A DNA stretch of 64,000 nucleotides from Clostridia bacterium (GTDB lineage Bacteria; Bacillota; Clostridia; Christensenellales; Borkfalkiaceae), in contig CAAFVM010000045.1 in assembly GCA_900766495.1 (NCBI GenBank), forward strand, positions 97,802-161,801, written 5' to 3'. Both the position numbers and the translations under genes were made by a program. Positions 7,718 to 16,358 of the stretch are shown piece after piece. Numbering within the stretch: position 1 is the stretch's first letter; each line of letters starts with the position of its first letter. Under the pieces are notes generated by a model. It was not told where the DNA came from. It did not search any database and saw only the letters and a list, made by a program, of their open reading frames with translations.

Positions 7718-9046
7718 TTAGCCGACTGCAATCGTATCTGTCGGCAATTTTGCCACTTGTTTTTTATTTGCGCCAAAAGTGGCATATATCAATGTCAATC
7801 CGCCGACGCGTCCGAAAAACATAGACAAAATCAAAATCAATTTTGATGCAATTCCAATCGTCGGGGTAATTCCGAGCGTAAGCCCTACCGTGCCCACGGC
7901 GGAAGCCGTTTCGTAAAGACAAGGCGTAATAGGCAAATTTTCAATCGCGCTTATAGCCATTCCGCCTAATAGAAACAGGGTTATGTACATTATAAATATC
8001 GCCGAAGCCGTCTTAACCGTTTCATCGTCGATGCGCCGTTTCATAAGTTCAGCATTGTCTTTTTTCCTGAATATCGAAAAAGCGGAAGAAAATAAAACCG
8101 CTACCGTTGTCGTTTTCATACCGCCTGCGGTAGAACCCGGCGAACCGCCTATCAACATAAGAATAATCATCAGGTATAATCCCGTATCGCTGATTGCCGT
8201 AAGATTTACCGTATTAAATCCTGCCGTCCTCGGCGTTACCGATTGGAACAAAGACGCAAGTATCCGTTCTCCAATAGGTAAATCGCCGAATTCAAAAAAG
8301 AAGAAGTAGATTGCGGGCAAAACAATAAGCGCGGCAGTTACAATCAATACCACTTTGCTTTGTGTGCGCTATTTCCTTATTCGCCACTTGTGTTCGCAAA
8401 TGTCTTCCCATACCAGAAAACCGATACCGCCGATAATAATCAGCAACATAATCGTAATGTTGATAACAGGTTGTGCGGAATAGTGCGTGATAGAAGTAAA
8501 TTCTCCGCTTTTTGTTCCCATAATGTCGAACCCGGCATTGCAGAATGCCGACACCGAATGGAAAATAGCAAGCCAAATACCTTCTGCGCCGTAATCGATA
8601 CAAAATACGGGCATCATAATAAGCGCTCCGATAAGTTCAATCAAAAATATACCCTTGATGATAAATCCGGTCAACCGAACTATACCGCTTACATTTGGCG
8701 CGGAAATTGCATTTTTCATCGTTTCGCGGCTGAACAGTCCGATTTTTTTGCCCGAAATAACGGCAAGAGACACAGCTATGGTGACGACACCCATACCGCC
8801 GATTTGAATCAGCAACAATATAACGATTTGCCCGAATATCGTCCAGTGCGCTGCCGTATCGAATACGATAAGTCCCGTTACGCATACGGCGGACGTCGAA
8901 GTAAAAAGAGCGTCGATAAAAGATGTCCATTCGTGAGTTTTTGAAGAAATCGGCAATGTCAATAGAAAGGAACCGAGCAAAATAACCCCCGCGAATCCCA
9001 ATAATATTATCTGAAAGGACGATAATTTCCTTTTTAGTATTCCCAT
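7718..9046 (-). pseudogene. ktrB: Potassium channel subunit KtrB/TrkH interrupted by an in-frame TAG
   Basis: Read through, the frame is 442 codons, a normal KtrB length. All four pore-loop filters are recognisable: CVTGL, FCNAGFD, RTAGFNT and VGTVGLT. Codon 226 (8369-8371) is TAG, flanked in the same frame by Lys before and Arg-Thr-Gln-Ser-Lys-Val-Val after, where relatives usually have a residue such as Tyr. No base is inserted or lost, so this is a nonsense change and not a frameshift. It falls between pore repeats two and three. A GTG at 8353, five codons after the stop, could restart the second half. TAG ends other genes in this window (for example at 43014 and 46647), so it is a stop here. 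Possible readings are recent inactivation, split-channel expression, suppression, or a sequencing error. Confidence 0.85.
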
Positions 9047-9075
9047 ACAAAACCTCGATTCCGTTTATTGGTTTT

Positions 9076-9105
9076 ATGATATCATCTTTTTTATAAAGAT
9101 ATCAT
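9076..9105 (-). promoter_or_regulatory. Tandem GATATCAT boxes upstream of ktrB, possible KdpE sites
   Basis: GATATCAT occurs at 9078-9085 (within the palindrome ATGATATCAT) and at 9098-9105, exactly 20 bases apart, about two helical turns. An AT-rich core (TTTATAA) lies between them. Tandem sites two turns apart are typical of OmpR-family dimers, and the potassium block encodes such a regulator. Assignment to KdpE is inference. Confidence 0.4.
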
Positions 9106-9320
9106 TAGGGTTCTTGTTGATGGCGTTAAGATTTTATAAAGATTATAATCAATGCTTATCTATCTTTTCTTTGTCATCACATGCTTCTTAAATGTCTTGC
9201 TTGCAATTTCGCTTCAAATATTATAAATAATGTATTCTGGATGGGTTCCGTTTGCTTTTTATTTCTATTCATTATAGTTAAATTTTTTTAACCGCATAAC
9301 ATCTCTGTTGTTTGACACAC

Positions 9321-9352
9321 AAAAGGCTCACGGAAAAAACCGTGAGCCTTTT
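9321..9352 (-). terminator. Terminator after the GH3 glycosidase gene
   Basis: A perfect 13-bp stem (AAAAGGCTCACGG and its complement) encloses a six-base loop. The tail reads TTTTGTGTG on the minus strand and CCTTTTGTTG on the plus strand. It lies downstream of the minus-strand GH3 gene and upstream of ktrB, separating the two units. Confidence 0.8.
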
Positions 9353-9360
9353 GTTGTCGT

Positions 9361-9419
9361 TTGAAAGTGCAATTCTAAAATTTAATTTTAATAATTCTCT
9401 ATGGAAACTGCACTTTCAA
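9361..9419. repeat. 11-bp inverted repeat with 37-base loop
   Basis: TTGAAAGTGCA (9361-9371) is matched by its exact complement at 9409-9419. The loop is AT-rich. It lies between the GH3 stop and the terminator, so it would be in the 3' end of the GH3 transcript. It may be a second 3' hairpin or the remnant of a small mobile element. Confidence 0.5.
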
Positions 9420-9442
9420 GCGGTTTTTATTTTATAATTTAG

Positions 9443-11449
9443 TTACAGTCTTCCGCCGCCGGGGGAAAGCTGTTCGTATTCGGGAAGCTTAATATCAATT
9501 TCGGCGGTAAGGCGAATATCGTCGGAAGCGGCGCCCACCATTATTACGAACTTGCCGTTTTCAACGTAAAAGTCATGCTCGGCGGCAACATAGAACGCAA
9601 ACGAGCGTTTGCTTAGTTTTACGGTAACGCGTTTGGTTTCACCCGCGGCTATATAATCTTTCGAAAAAGCTTTAAGCTCTTTTTCGGGGCGGTCTGACGA
9701 GCAAATCACGTCTTTAACGTAAACCTGCGAAATCTCTTTTCCTCCGACGGAAGAAACGTTTTTAACGTCGTAACTAACTTCGTATTCAAGTTTACCCGTT
9801 TGCTTAACTTCAAGGTTAGAATATTCGAACTGCGAATAACTTACGCCGTGACCGAAAGCGAACGCGGGTTCTACACCGTATGAATCGGCATATCTGTAAC
9901 CTACGTAAACGCGCTCGTCGTAACTTACTGAGTTTCCGAACTCGGCTTCTTTCCGAACAGGGCAGTCGCACAGGCAGTTAAAGAAAGTTTCGGCAAGTTT
10001 GCCCGACGGATTAACCTTGCCCGTAAGAATATTAGCAAGCGCTTCGTTTTGTCCTTCCCCCGCATAACCGGTGAAAATAATAGCGGCGGCTTTATCTTTG
10101 AATGCCGAGCAATCTACCGCGCTGCTTGCAAAAATAATAACTATTACGTCGTCGTAAACGCTTGTAAGTTTAATTAAAAGTTCTTCGTTCGTGGTTGAAA
10201 GTTTAATGTCTTTTCTGTCGCCGCCTTCGCCTTCATATTCGGCGTCAACGCAGATTATACGGTAATCGGCGGTGGAGTCCTTTAACAAAACGGGAGCCCA
10301 GTTAAGCCACGACGAGGGATTTTTTCTGTTAATATATGTATAGCCGAAGTTTTCAAGCACGCCCGCCAAAGTTTTCCATTCTCCGTAGTTGCTTTCAACT
10401 TTCGCGCTGCCGCCGCCCGCGTTTCTGTTGCTCGCCCAGTCGTTGTAAAGGTCGAGGGTAGCCGAAGATTTAAGCGGCAAAATTCCGTTATTTTTAAGCA
10501 TTACAATGCCGTCTTCCGCAAGCTTTACGGCAAGCTCGTGGCGTTCGTTTTGCGTGCGCGTAACCTTGCGAACGCCTTTGTTTTTCTCGGTTTTTTCGGC
10601 AAGCGCAATTATTCTTTGAACGCTTTCGTCTATCTCGGCTTCGGTAACGTAACCGTCGTTATAAGCTTGTTTGAGCTCTTCGGCGGCAGATTTTACGTAG
10701 GGCATTTCTATGTCGAGCGAGGCTTTAAGCGAGCGCGGACGATTGTGAACGGCGCCCCAGTCGGAAACGATTACTCCGTCGAACCCGAATTTGTCGCGCA
10801 AAACCTCTTTCAAAAGCCATTTGTTTTCGCTCGCATACGCGCCGTTTAACAAATTGTAACTGCACATAACCGTGTAGGGCTTGGCTTCGAGAGCGCGCTC
10901 GAACGCGGGCATATAAATTTCGAAAAACGTGCGTTCGTCCACCTCGCTGTTCTGCCAGAGTCTGTAATTTTCGGCATTATTGCAGGCAAAATGCTTTAAA
11001 CTCGTGCCTACGCCGCGCTTTTGCAGGGCGGATATATATTCGTAAGCAAGCTCGCCGGCAAGATAGGGGTCTTCGGAAAAATATTCGAAATTTCTTCCGC
11101 AAAGCGGGGTGCGCTTGATATTAACGCCCGGGGCAAGCAAAATATCTACGTCGTTTTCAATGCAGTCGTCGGCGATTCCGTCAGCCATAAGGCGGGCGCT
11201 TTCTACGTTCCAGCTGTTCGCTATAACCGAAAGTGCGGGGTAAGCGGTGCTTTTCACGGTTATAACCGCCTTTTCTTTTTCGCCTGTTTCGGCGTTATAT
11301 CGGTCGGCTTCAACGTTTTTTCTTAATCCGCACGGACCGTCAGCCATAAAAACCGAATTTAATTTGCCGTTCGCGTTTTCGGTTTGCCAGTTGTCTTTAC
11401 CCGTAAGCAAATCGATTTTCTCGTCTAAAGTAAGCTCGTTTAATTTCAT
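9443..11449 (-). CDS. Glycoside hydrolase family 3 beta-glycosidase
   Basis: The protein of about 668 residues has the GH3 layout: an N-terminal TIM barrel with LLAPGVNIKRTP, SLKHFACNN and the nucleophile aspartate in GVIVSDWGAVH (Asp230 from this start), a second alpha/beta domain (from about residue 300), and a C-terminal fibronectin-III-like domain (from about 540). No signal peptide is seen, so it acts in the cytoplasm on imported oligosaccharides, probably as a beta-glucosidase or beta-xylosidase; substrate cannot be read from sequence. ATGs at 11455 and 11449 are possible. I favour 11449, which is eight bases after AAGGA. It is transcribed divergently from an AraC-type regulator, the probable controller. 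Confidence 0.9.
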   Translation of the reverse strand: MKLNELTLDEKIDLLTGKDNWQTENANGKLNSVFMADGPCGLRKNVEADRYNAETGEKEKAVITVKSTAYPALSVIANSWNVESARLMADGIADDCIENDVDILLAPGVNIKRTPLCGRNFEYFSEDPYLAGELAYEYISALQKRGVGTSLKHFACNNAENYRLWQNSEVDERTFFEIYMPAFERALEAKPYTVMCSYNLLNGAYASENKWLLKEVLRDKFGFDGVIVSDWGAVHNRPRSLKASLDIEMPYVKSAAEELKQAYNDGYVTEAEIDESVQRIIALAEKTEKNKGVRKVTRTQNERHELAVKLAEDGIVMLKNNGILPLKSSATLDLYNDWASNRNAGGGSAKVESNYGEWKTLAGVLENFGYTYINRKNPSSWLNWAPVLLKDSTADYRIICVDAEYEGEGGDRKDIKLSTTNEELLIKLTSVYDDVIVIIFASSAVDCSAFKDKAAAIIFTGYAGEGQNEALANILTGKVNPSGKLAETFFNCLCDCPVRKEAEFGNSVSYDERVYVGYRYADSYGVEPAFAFGHGVSYSQFEYSNLEVKQTGKLEYEVSYDVKNVSSVGGKEISQVYVKDVICSSDRPEKELKAFSKDYIAAGETKRVTVKLSKRSFAFYVAAEHDFYVENGKFVIMVGAASDDIRLTAEIDIKLPEYEQLSPGGGRL

Positions 11450-11510
11450 TTTCATATTCCTTATGTTTTTAGTTAAAGAGGAAAAATGCCGTTCCGTCTT
11501 TTACAGCTAT

Positions 11511-11539
11511 ATTTTAAACTCATATTTTGCTTTTTTCAA
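11511..11539 (-). promoter_or_regulatory. Promoter of the GH3 gene
   Basis: On the minus strand TTGAAA (11534-11539) and TAAAAT (11511-11516) are separated by 17 bases, about 60 bases before the GH3 start. Confidence 0.6.
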
Positions 11540-11568
11540 CGCATTTTTAGCTTTTTTTATTTCATCTC

Positions 11569-11597
11569 TTGCTATATACGCCGTTTTGTGTTATACT
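11569..11597 (+). promoter_or_regulatory. Promoter of the AraC-type regulator
   Basis: TTGCTA (11569-11574) and TATACT (11592-11597) are 17 bases apart on the plus strand. It stands back to back with the GH3 promoter, 30 bases away, so one bound regulator could act on both. Confidence 0.55.
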
Positions 11598-11692
11598 TAC
11601 GGCATAAAGCGATTACCTTTCGCCGCCGCAGTGTAAAAAACAAGAAAAGCGGCGGGAAAAATAAAAAACTATCGCGCATTACGATATAAAAA

Positions 11693-12481
11693 ATGGCTTT
11701 TTTCGAAAAAATCCGCGAGGACAACGAAGTCTCGTCGTTCAGAATAGGCGACTGTTCGTTTCCCGCGCACTTTCACAAAAATATAGAATTTTTATACGCG
11801 CTTGAATGCGGACTTGAAATTTTTATCGACAACGAGCGGTTCGTCCTTGATAAAAACAATATGATTTTTATCGACGGCTATGCGGTTCACCACATAACCG
11901 GCACGCAAAAATCGATTTCGCTGTGCCTGCCCATTGCTTTTTGCGAAGACTGGTTTAATTTCAGGGGAAACCGAAAACTGAAAAATATTGTTTTTGACGA
12001 CGACGGCGGCGTTTTAAAAAGCGCGCTCGATTGTTTTTCCGCCTTTGAAACCGACAATTATTTAATAAAGAAAAGCAAAGCCGACCTTTTGCTGGGAAGA
12101 ATAGCCGAACGCGGCGAGTTCGTTTACGAAAACGACAATGCGAGCGACCTTGTTGGGCGGGCGGTAGATTACCTTAACAAAAATTATAAAAATCAGCTCG
12201 ATTTAAATTCGATAGCCAAAGAAATAGGGTATGGAAAATATACTCTTTCGCATAATTTCAAAAAGAAAACAGGGCTTGACGTGCGCGAGTATTTAACGCA
12301 GATTCGCCTTAACGAACTTGTTGCCGAGGTAAAAAAACAAAAGGCAAAGGGCGGCGATTTTAAACTTACCGAACTGGTTTTCGAAACAGGGTTTGAAAGC
12401 ATGCCAACCTTTTACCGCGCGTTTAAAAAGCGTTTTAAAGTAACGCCGAAGCAATATTTTTTAACCGTTTATTCTAATTAA
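11693..12481 (+). CDS. AraC-family transcriptional regulator
   Basis: The 262-residue protein has an N-terminal cupin-like sugar-sensing domain (about residues 10-130; the CSFPAHFHKNIEFLY pattern is typical) and a C-terminal double helix-turn-helix (about 160-262) with LDLNSIAKEIGYGKYTLSHN and the signature FETGFESMPTFYRAFKKRF. It is divergent from the GH3 glycosidase with 240 bases between, so it probably activates or represses that gene in response to a sugar. No good ribosome site precedes the ATG at 11693. The gene ends at a strong bidirectional terminator. Confidence 0.92.
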   Translation: MAFFEKIREDNEVSSFRIGDCSFPAHFHKNIEFLYALECGLEIFIDNERFVLDKNNMIFIDGYAVHHITGTQKSISLCLPIAFCEDWFNFRGNRKLKNIVFDDDGGVLKSALDCFSAFETDNYLIKKSKADLLLGRIAERGEFVYENDNASDLVGRAVDYLNKNYKNQLDLNSIAKEIGYGKYTLSHNFKKKTGLDVREYLTQIRLNELVAEVKKQKAKGGDFKLTELVFETGFESMPTFYRAFKKRFKVTPKQYFLTVYSN

Positions 12482-12511
12482 AATAATTTTTACACCTTAC
12501 ATAATTATATT

Positions 12512-12541
12512 AAAAAACGCCTTGTTTTAAAGGCGTTTTTT
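12512..12541. terminator. Bidirectional terminator between the AraC gene and topB
   Basis: A perfect 12-bp stem (AAAAAACGCCTT and its complement) has a six-base loop and gives T-runs on both strands. It lies between the convergent AraC-type gene and topB. Confidence 0.9.
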
Positions 12542-12548
12542 AATGTTT

Positions 12549-14648
12549 TTATGCTTTGTTTTTATCGTTTGAAAAATCGAACGTTACTTTACCCGAAGTT
12601 TTATCGAGCTTTAAACGACTTTCAAAATTTTTGCCCGTTTTCGAAACAAATTTAAGCTTATCGGTAGTGCAATCAAATAAAAGTTTTTTAATTTGAGCCT
12701 CGCTTATTTTGCACCCCGCAATGCGCAAATTAACTTTAAAATCGCATTTTCCGCCGCGCAAATTTTTGCATTCGTAAGCAAACCTGCCGCGTATGACGTC
12801 CTCGCCGCAAACGGGGCATTTACCAACTACCTCGCCGTAAAAAGCAGACGAATCGTCGGCGTTCGCGTCAAAAACCGCCTGAATTTTTTCTTCAGCCATT
12901 TTCACGCCGTCGTCAATGGTAATTTCTCCGCGATAAACCTGTTTCAGCGCCTGTCCGAGTTCGCTGGTTTTATATTTATCCATAGAAATATTCATATCTT
13001 CAAGCTGTTCAATCAAAAATTTACCCTTGTTTAAAACGTAGTAAACGTCCTTTTTCAGCTCGATATATCCGTTTTTCTTTGCGTTGTCTATAATTCCGGT
13101 GCGAGTAGCTTCGGTTCCCAGTTCAAGACCTTTAAAAATTGCTTTATATTCTTCCTCGTCGTCGTCGGAAGCGGCGGCTTTTTCGTCTTTAAACGGGTTT
13201 TTAAGATAATTGTTAAGCGTTTCTATTGTGTAATGCTTGGGCGGTTGCGTTTGTTTTTCTTCGGGTTTGAAATTCACGTTTACAATGTCGCCTATTTCAA
13301 GCTTGGGCAAAATTTTATCTTTGCGCTCGCCGCCGTCGAATTTAGTCCAGCCCGGCACCAAAACCGACGTGCCTTTTAACACGTAATCTTCTTTGCCTCC
13401 GAGCGAAACGGTAAGTTCGCTTTTTTCAACCAAACATTCTTCCTCGCAAAAAACAGCTACGAATCGGCGCAAAACGGTTGAATATACCGTGGTTTCGTCC
13501 TGCGAAAGGGCGTTTTTATCGGGAATTTTGTATGTGGGGGTAAGCGCGGAATGCGATTCTATTTTAGAATCGTCGAAAATCGTCTTTTTATCTTTAAAAC
13601 AAACGGGGTAACCCAGCTTTTTAACGCCCGCAAGAATTTGACGTATTTTATCCTTTTCGTTGGTGGCAAGATATTCCGAGTTGGTTCGCGGATAGCTCAA
13701 ATAACCTTTTTCGTAAAGCGCCTGCGTGACGGCAAGGCTTTTTTCCATGGGCATTTTATACTTTTTGCCCAAATAGCTTTGCAATTTAGAAAGCGAATAT
13801 AATTTACCCGCAAAAAGCGTTTCTTTTTTCGACTTTTTATCGGTAACCGTAGCCGTAAGCAGGTTCATACGCGAACAGCACAGCTCGGCTTTTGCTTTTT
13901 CTTCCTTTTTGAACTTATATTTCGATACGAGTTCAACGATTTCGCCGTTTGTTTTCTCACGCGAAACAAGCGCGTAATAAACGTCCGGCACGAACTTTTC
14001 TATTTCAAGGTCGCGGTCGTAAATGGCTTTTACTATGGGGACTATAACTCTGCCAACGCGCAGTAAAGTGCCGGTTTTAAGCGACGCGTAACGGGTGAGG
14101 TTTACGCCGTAAAGCCAGTCGACGTAAGTGCGGGCAAATCCCTCGTTCGCAAGATTTTCATATTCGGTTTCGCTTTTCATTTCTTTCAAAGCGGCTGAAA
14201 CGGTCTGCGGAGTCTGGTCGGGCAGCCAAAGCCTGTAAAATGGCTTGGGGGCGTCAAGCGCGTTTTCTACGCACAAGCGCACGATGATTTCTCCCTCGCG
14301 GTCGGAGTCGCCCGCGTTTACGATTTTCGTTACCGATTCTCGGTTTAAAAGCCCTTTTATAATGTCGAACTGCTTTTTTACGCCCGAATCGGTTTTGCCG
14401 TCCTGCCCGCGCTTTAATCTGAACTTGAATTTTTGCGGGAAACAGGGCAGATTATCCATAGTCCAGCCCTTGGCTCCCTCGGGTGCGGGCGAATAGTCTT
14501 CAACGTCGCAAAGCGAAAACAAATGCCCGAACGCCCAGGTAACTATGTACTCGTCGTTTTCGAACCACCCGTTCTTTTTATCCATTTTTCCTATGCCTGC
14601 AACGATATTCCGCGCAAGGCTGGGTTTTTCGGCAATAATAGCAATCAT
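12549..14648 (-). CDS. topB: DNA topoisomerase III
   Basis: This 699-residue type IA topoisomerase opens with a Toprim domain (IIAEKPSLA; acidic triad Asp114, Asp116, Glu118 in GDSDREGE) and has catalytic Tyr319 in GYLSYPRTNS. The C-terminal part (about residue 600 on) carries a single zinc-finger-like CPVCGEDV with a later Cys pair. The length fits TopB and not TopA. It relaxes and decatenates DNA by single-strand passage. The gene is a single transcription unit: the GH3/AraC region lies on one side beyond a terminator and rhaA diverges on the other. The start ATG at 14648 gives the expected MIAIIAEKPS N-terminus. Confidence 0.95.
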   Translation of the reverse strand: MIAIIAEKPSLARNIVAGIGKMDKKNGWFENDEYIVTWAFGHLFSLCDVEDYSPAPEGAKGWTMDNLPCFPQKFKFRLKRGQDGKTDSGVKKQFDIIKGLLNRESVTKIVNAGDSDREGEIIVRLCVENALDAPKPFYRLWLPDQTPQTVSAALKEMKSETEYENLANEGFARTYVDWLYGVNLTRYASLKTGTLLRVGRVIVPIVKAIYDRDLEIEKFVPDVYYALVSREKTNGEIVELVSKYKFKKEEKAKAELCCSRMNLLTATVTDKKSKKETLFAGKLYSLSKLQSYLGKKYKMPMEKSLAVTQALYEKGYLSYPRTNSEYLATNEKDKIRQILAGVKKLGYPVCFKDKKTIFDDSKIESHSALTPTYKIPDKNALSQDETTVYSTVLRRFVAVFCEEECLVEKSELTVSLGGKEDYVLKGTSVLVPGWTKFDGGERKDKILPKLEIGDIVNVNFKPEEKQTQPPKHYTIETLNNYLKNPFKDEKAAASDDDEEEYKAIFKGLELGTEATRTGIIDNAKKNGYIELKKDVYYVLNKGKFLIEQLEDMNISMDKYKTSELGQALKQVYRGEITIDDGVKMAEEKIQAVFDANADDSSAFYGEVVGKCPVCGEDVIRGRFAYECKNLRGGKCDFKVNLRIAGCKISEAQIKKLLFDCTTDKLKFVSKTGKNFESRLKLDKTSGKVTFDFSNDKNKA

Positions 14649-14772
14649 AGTTATAATGTTATCAGTTTATGAAAAAATTGTCAACCGCAAGCCGCGCGCG
14701 CCGAAAGATTAAAGGAAATTTTTAGGCAAATTAAAAATTATGCCGCGTTTATGGCTAACTCTTAATTTACGA

Positions 14773-14801
14773 TTGACATTTTTATAAATTTATGCTATTT
14801 T
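14773..14801 (+). promoter_or_regulatory. Promoter of rhaA
   Basis: TTGACA (14773-14778) and TATTTT (14796-14801) are 17 bases apart, with an extended TG two bases before the -10. The leader to the rhaA ATG is about 120 bases and is AT-rich; no known riboswitch fold was recognised in it. Confidence 0.65.
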
Positions 14802-14926
14802 AATCGTAAAGTTAATATTAGGCGAAGCGGTTAAAATCGGTTAAAAAATTTTGCGAATAAAAGCGTTTTGTTTTTTTTGCTTAAGTTCGATTTTTTACGA
14901 AACCGCCGCCGAAAAAGGTAATAAAA

Positions 14927-16165
14927 ATGTCAAGATTCGAAGAAGCTAAAAAGATTTATCAGTCTTACGGGGTAGACGTTGAAAAAGCGCTTGACGCCGT
15001 AAAGAACATTTCCGTGTCGATTCATTGCTGGCAGGGAGACGACGTTTTAGGTTTCGAGGGTTCCACCGGGCTTACCGGCGGCATTCAGACTACCGGCAAC
15101 TATCCCGGCAGAGCGAGAACGCCCGAAGAACTTATGGCGGATATGGAAGAGGCGATGAAATACGCGCCCGGTAAGAAAAAACTCAACTTGCACGCAAGTT
15201 ACGCCATTATGAACGAAAAAAACCGGGCAGACCGCGACGCAATTCGTCCCGAGCATTTTGCAAAATGGGTTGAATTTGCTAAAAAGCACGGCATGGGCAT
15301 CGACTTTAACCCCACTTATTTTTCGCATCGCATGGTTAAAGACGGGCGCACGCTTACCAGTCCCGACGAAACCGTTCGCAAATTCTGGATTGAACACGGC
15401 AAACGCTGCATGGAAATCGCCGAATATTTTGCGCGCGAAACAGGCGTTCCCTGCGTTATAAACTTCTGGATAGGCGACGGATTTAAGGACGTTCCCGGCG
15501 ACCGCCTTACCCCCAGACTTTTGTATAAAGACAGCCTTGAACAAATTCTTTCGGTTCCTTACGACAAAAAGCTGGTTAAACCCTGCGTTGAATCCAAAGT
15601 TTTCGGTATCGGCGTAGAAAGTTACACCGCCGGTTCGGGCGAATTTTCGCTTTTGTTCTCGGCTACTCACGGAATTTTGCCGCTTATGGACAACGGGCAT
15701 TACCATCCGACCGAGGTTGTTTCCGATAAAATTTCCGCGCTCCTTTGCTATTTCGACGAAATCGCGCTACACGTAACCCGTCCGGTTCGTTGGGACAGCG
15801 ACCACGTGGTTATTTTCGACGACGAAACCAAAGAAATTGCCAAAGAAATCGTAAGAAACAACGCAATCGACAGGGTGCATATCGCGCTTGACTATTTCGA
15901 CGCGAGCATTAACAGGGTTTTTGCTTGGGTTATAGGTATGCGCAGCTTCGAAAAGGCGCTTTTGAACGCGCTTCTTCTTCCCAACGAACAGCTTAAAAAA
16001 CTGCAGGAAAGCGGTGATTTCACTCATCTTCTCGCTTATCAGGAAGAGGTTAAAACTCTGCCGCTCGGCGACGTTTGGAACGAATATCTTAAACGCGAGG
16101 GCGTAAGCGAAAACTGGATTGAAGAACTTAACGCCTACGAAAAAAACGTTCTTTCTAAAAGATAA
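14927..16165 (+). CDS. rhaA: L-rhamnose isomerase
   Basis: The 412-residue protein has the length and motifs of RhaA: an early SIHCWQGDDVLGFE, the GGIQTTGNYPG loop, metal- and substrate-site regions LNLHASYA, WIGDG and DNGHYHPTE, and SDHVVIFDD. It converts L-rhamnose to L-rhamnulose in the cytoplasm with a divalent metal. No rhamnulokinase, aldolase, permease or regulator is next to it, so the rest of the pathway must be elsewhere. It has its own promoter and terminator. An AAAGG site precedes the ATG. The family call is firm. Confidence 0.94.
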   Translation: MSRFEEAKKIYQSYGVDVEKALDAVKNISVSIHCWQGDDVLGFEGSTGLTGGIQTTGNYPGRARTPEELMADMEEAMKYAPGKKKLNLHASYAIMNEKNRADRDAIRPEHFAKWVEFAKKHGMGIDFNPTYFSHRMVKDGRTLTSPDETVRKFWIEHGKRCMEIAEYFARETGVPCVINFWIGDGFKDVPGDRLTPRLLYKDSLEQILSVPYDKKLVKPCVESKVFGIGVESYTAGSGEFSLLFSATHGILPLMDNGHYHPTEVVSDKISALLCYFDEIALHVTRPVRWDSDHVVIFDDETKEIAKEIVRNNAIDRVHIALDYFDASINRVFAWVIGMRSFEKALLNALLLPNEQLKKLQESGDFTHLLAYQEEVKTLPLGDVWNEYLKREGVSENWIEELNAYEKNVLSKR

Positions 16166-16170
16166 TTTTT

Positions 16171-16234
16171 AAATTTTTAATTTTGCGAATTAGATTTTCA
16201 TGTTACAACGTTAATTTCGCAAAATAAAAATTTT
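16171..16234 (+). repeat. Long AT-rich inverted repeat after rhaA
   Basis: A 19-base arm (16171-16189) pairs with 16216-16234 with one bulged base. It lies between the rhaA stop and its terminator and may protect the 3' end of the message. Confidence 0.6.
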
Positions 16235-16245
16235 AATCGCATTAA

Positions 16246-16277
16246 AAAAGAGTTCAGCTAAAACGTTGAACTCTTTT
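16246..16277 (+). terminator. Terminator of rhaA
   Basis: AAAAGAGTTCA pairs with TGAACTCTTTT across a ten-base loop, and T-rich sequence follows. It lies between rhaA and the converging PadR-type gene and could also serve the minus strand. Confidence 0.85.
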
Positions 16278-16358
16278 ATTTTATATTTTGTTTTTATTTC
16301 GCGGTTGCTCGGGCGGTTACACGCCGCAGCACATAACATTTGCAATCTTTATCTGTTT

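Larger units (their letters stand above)
9047..9442. other. Intergenic region between ktrB and the GH3 gene
   Basis: This stretch of 396 bases is AT-rich and holds no gene I can support. From left to right it contains two GATATCAT boxes next to ktrB, a featureless AT-rich part (about 9110-9310), a strong terminator hairpin (9321-9352) and a second inverted repeat (9361-9419). The composition of the middle part differs from the GCG-rich genes to its right. Confidence 0.6.

Noticed and set aside
8353..8371. Frameshift in ktrB
   Set aside because: Codons on both sides of the stop are in the same frame, so it is a point nonsense codon and no base is gained or lost.
8369..8371. TAG read as an amino acid throughout this genome
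   Set aside because: At least three other genes here (stops at 43014, 44413 and 46647) end in TAG at their expected lengths, so TAG works as a stop.
15047..15706. 219-codon minus-strand frame
   Set aside because: It is antisense to rhaA and has no ribosome site or family features.
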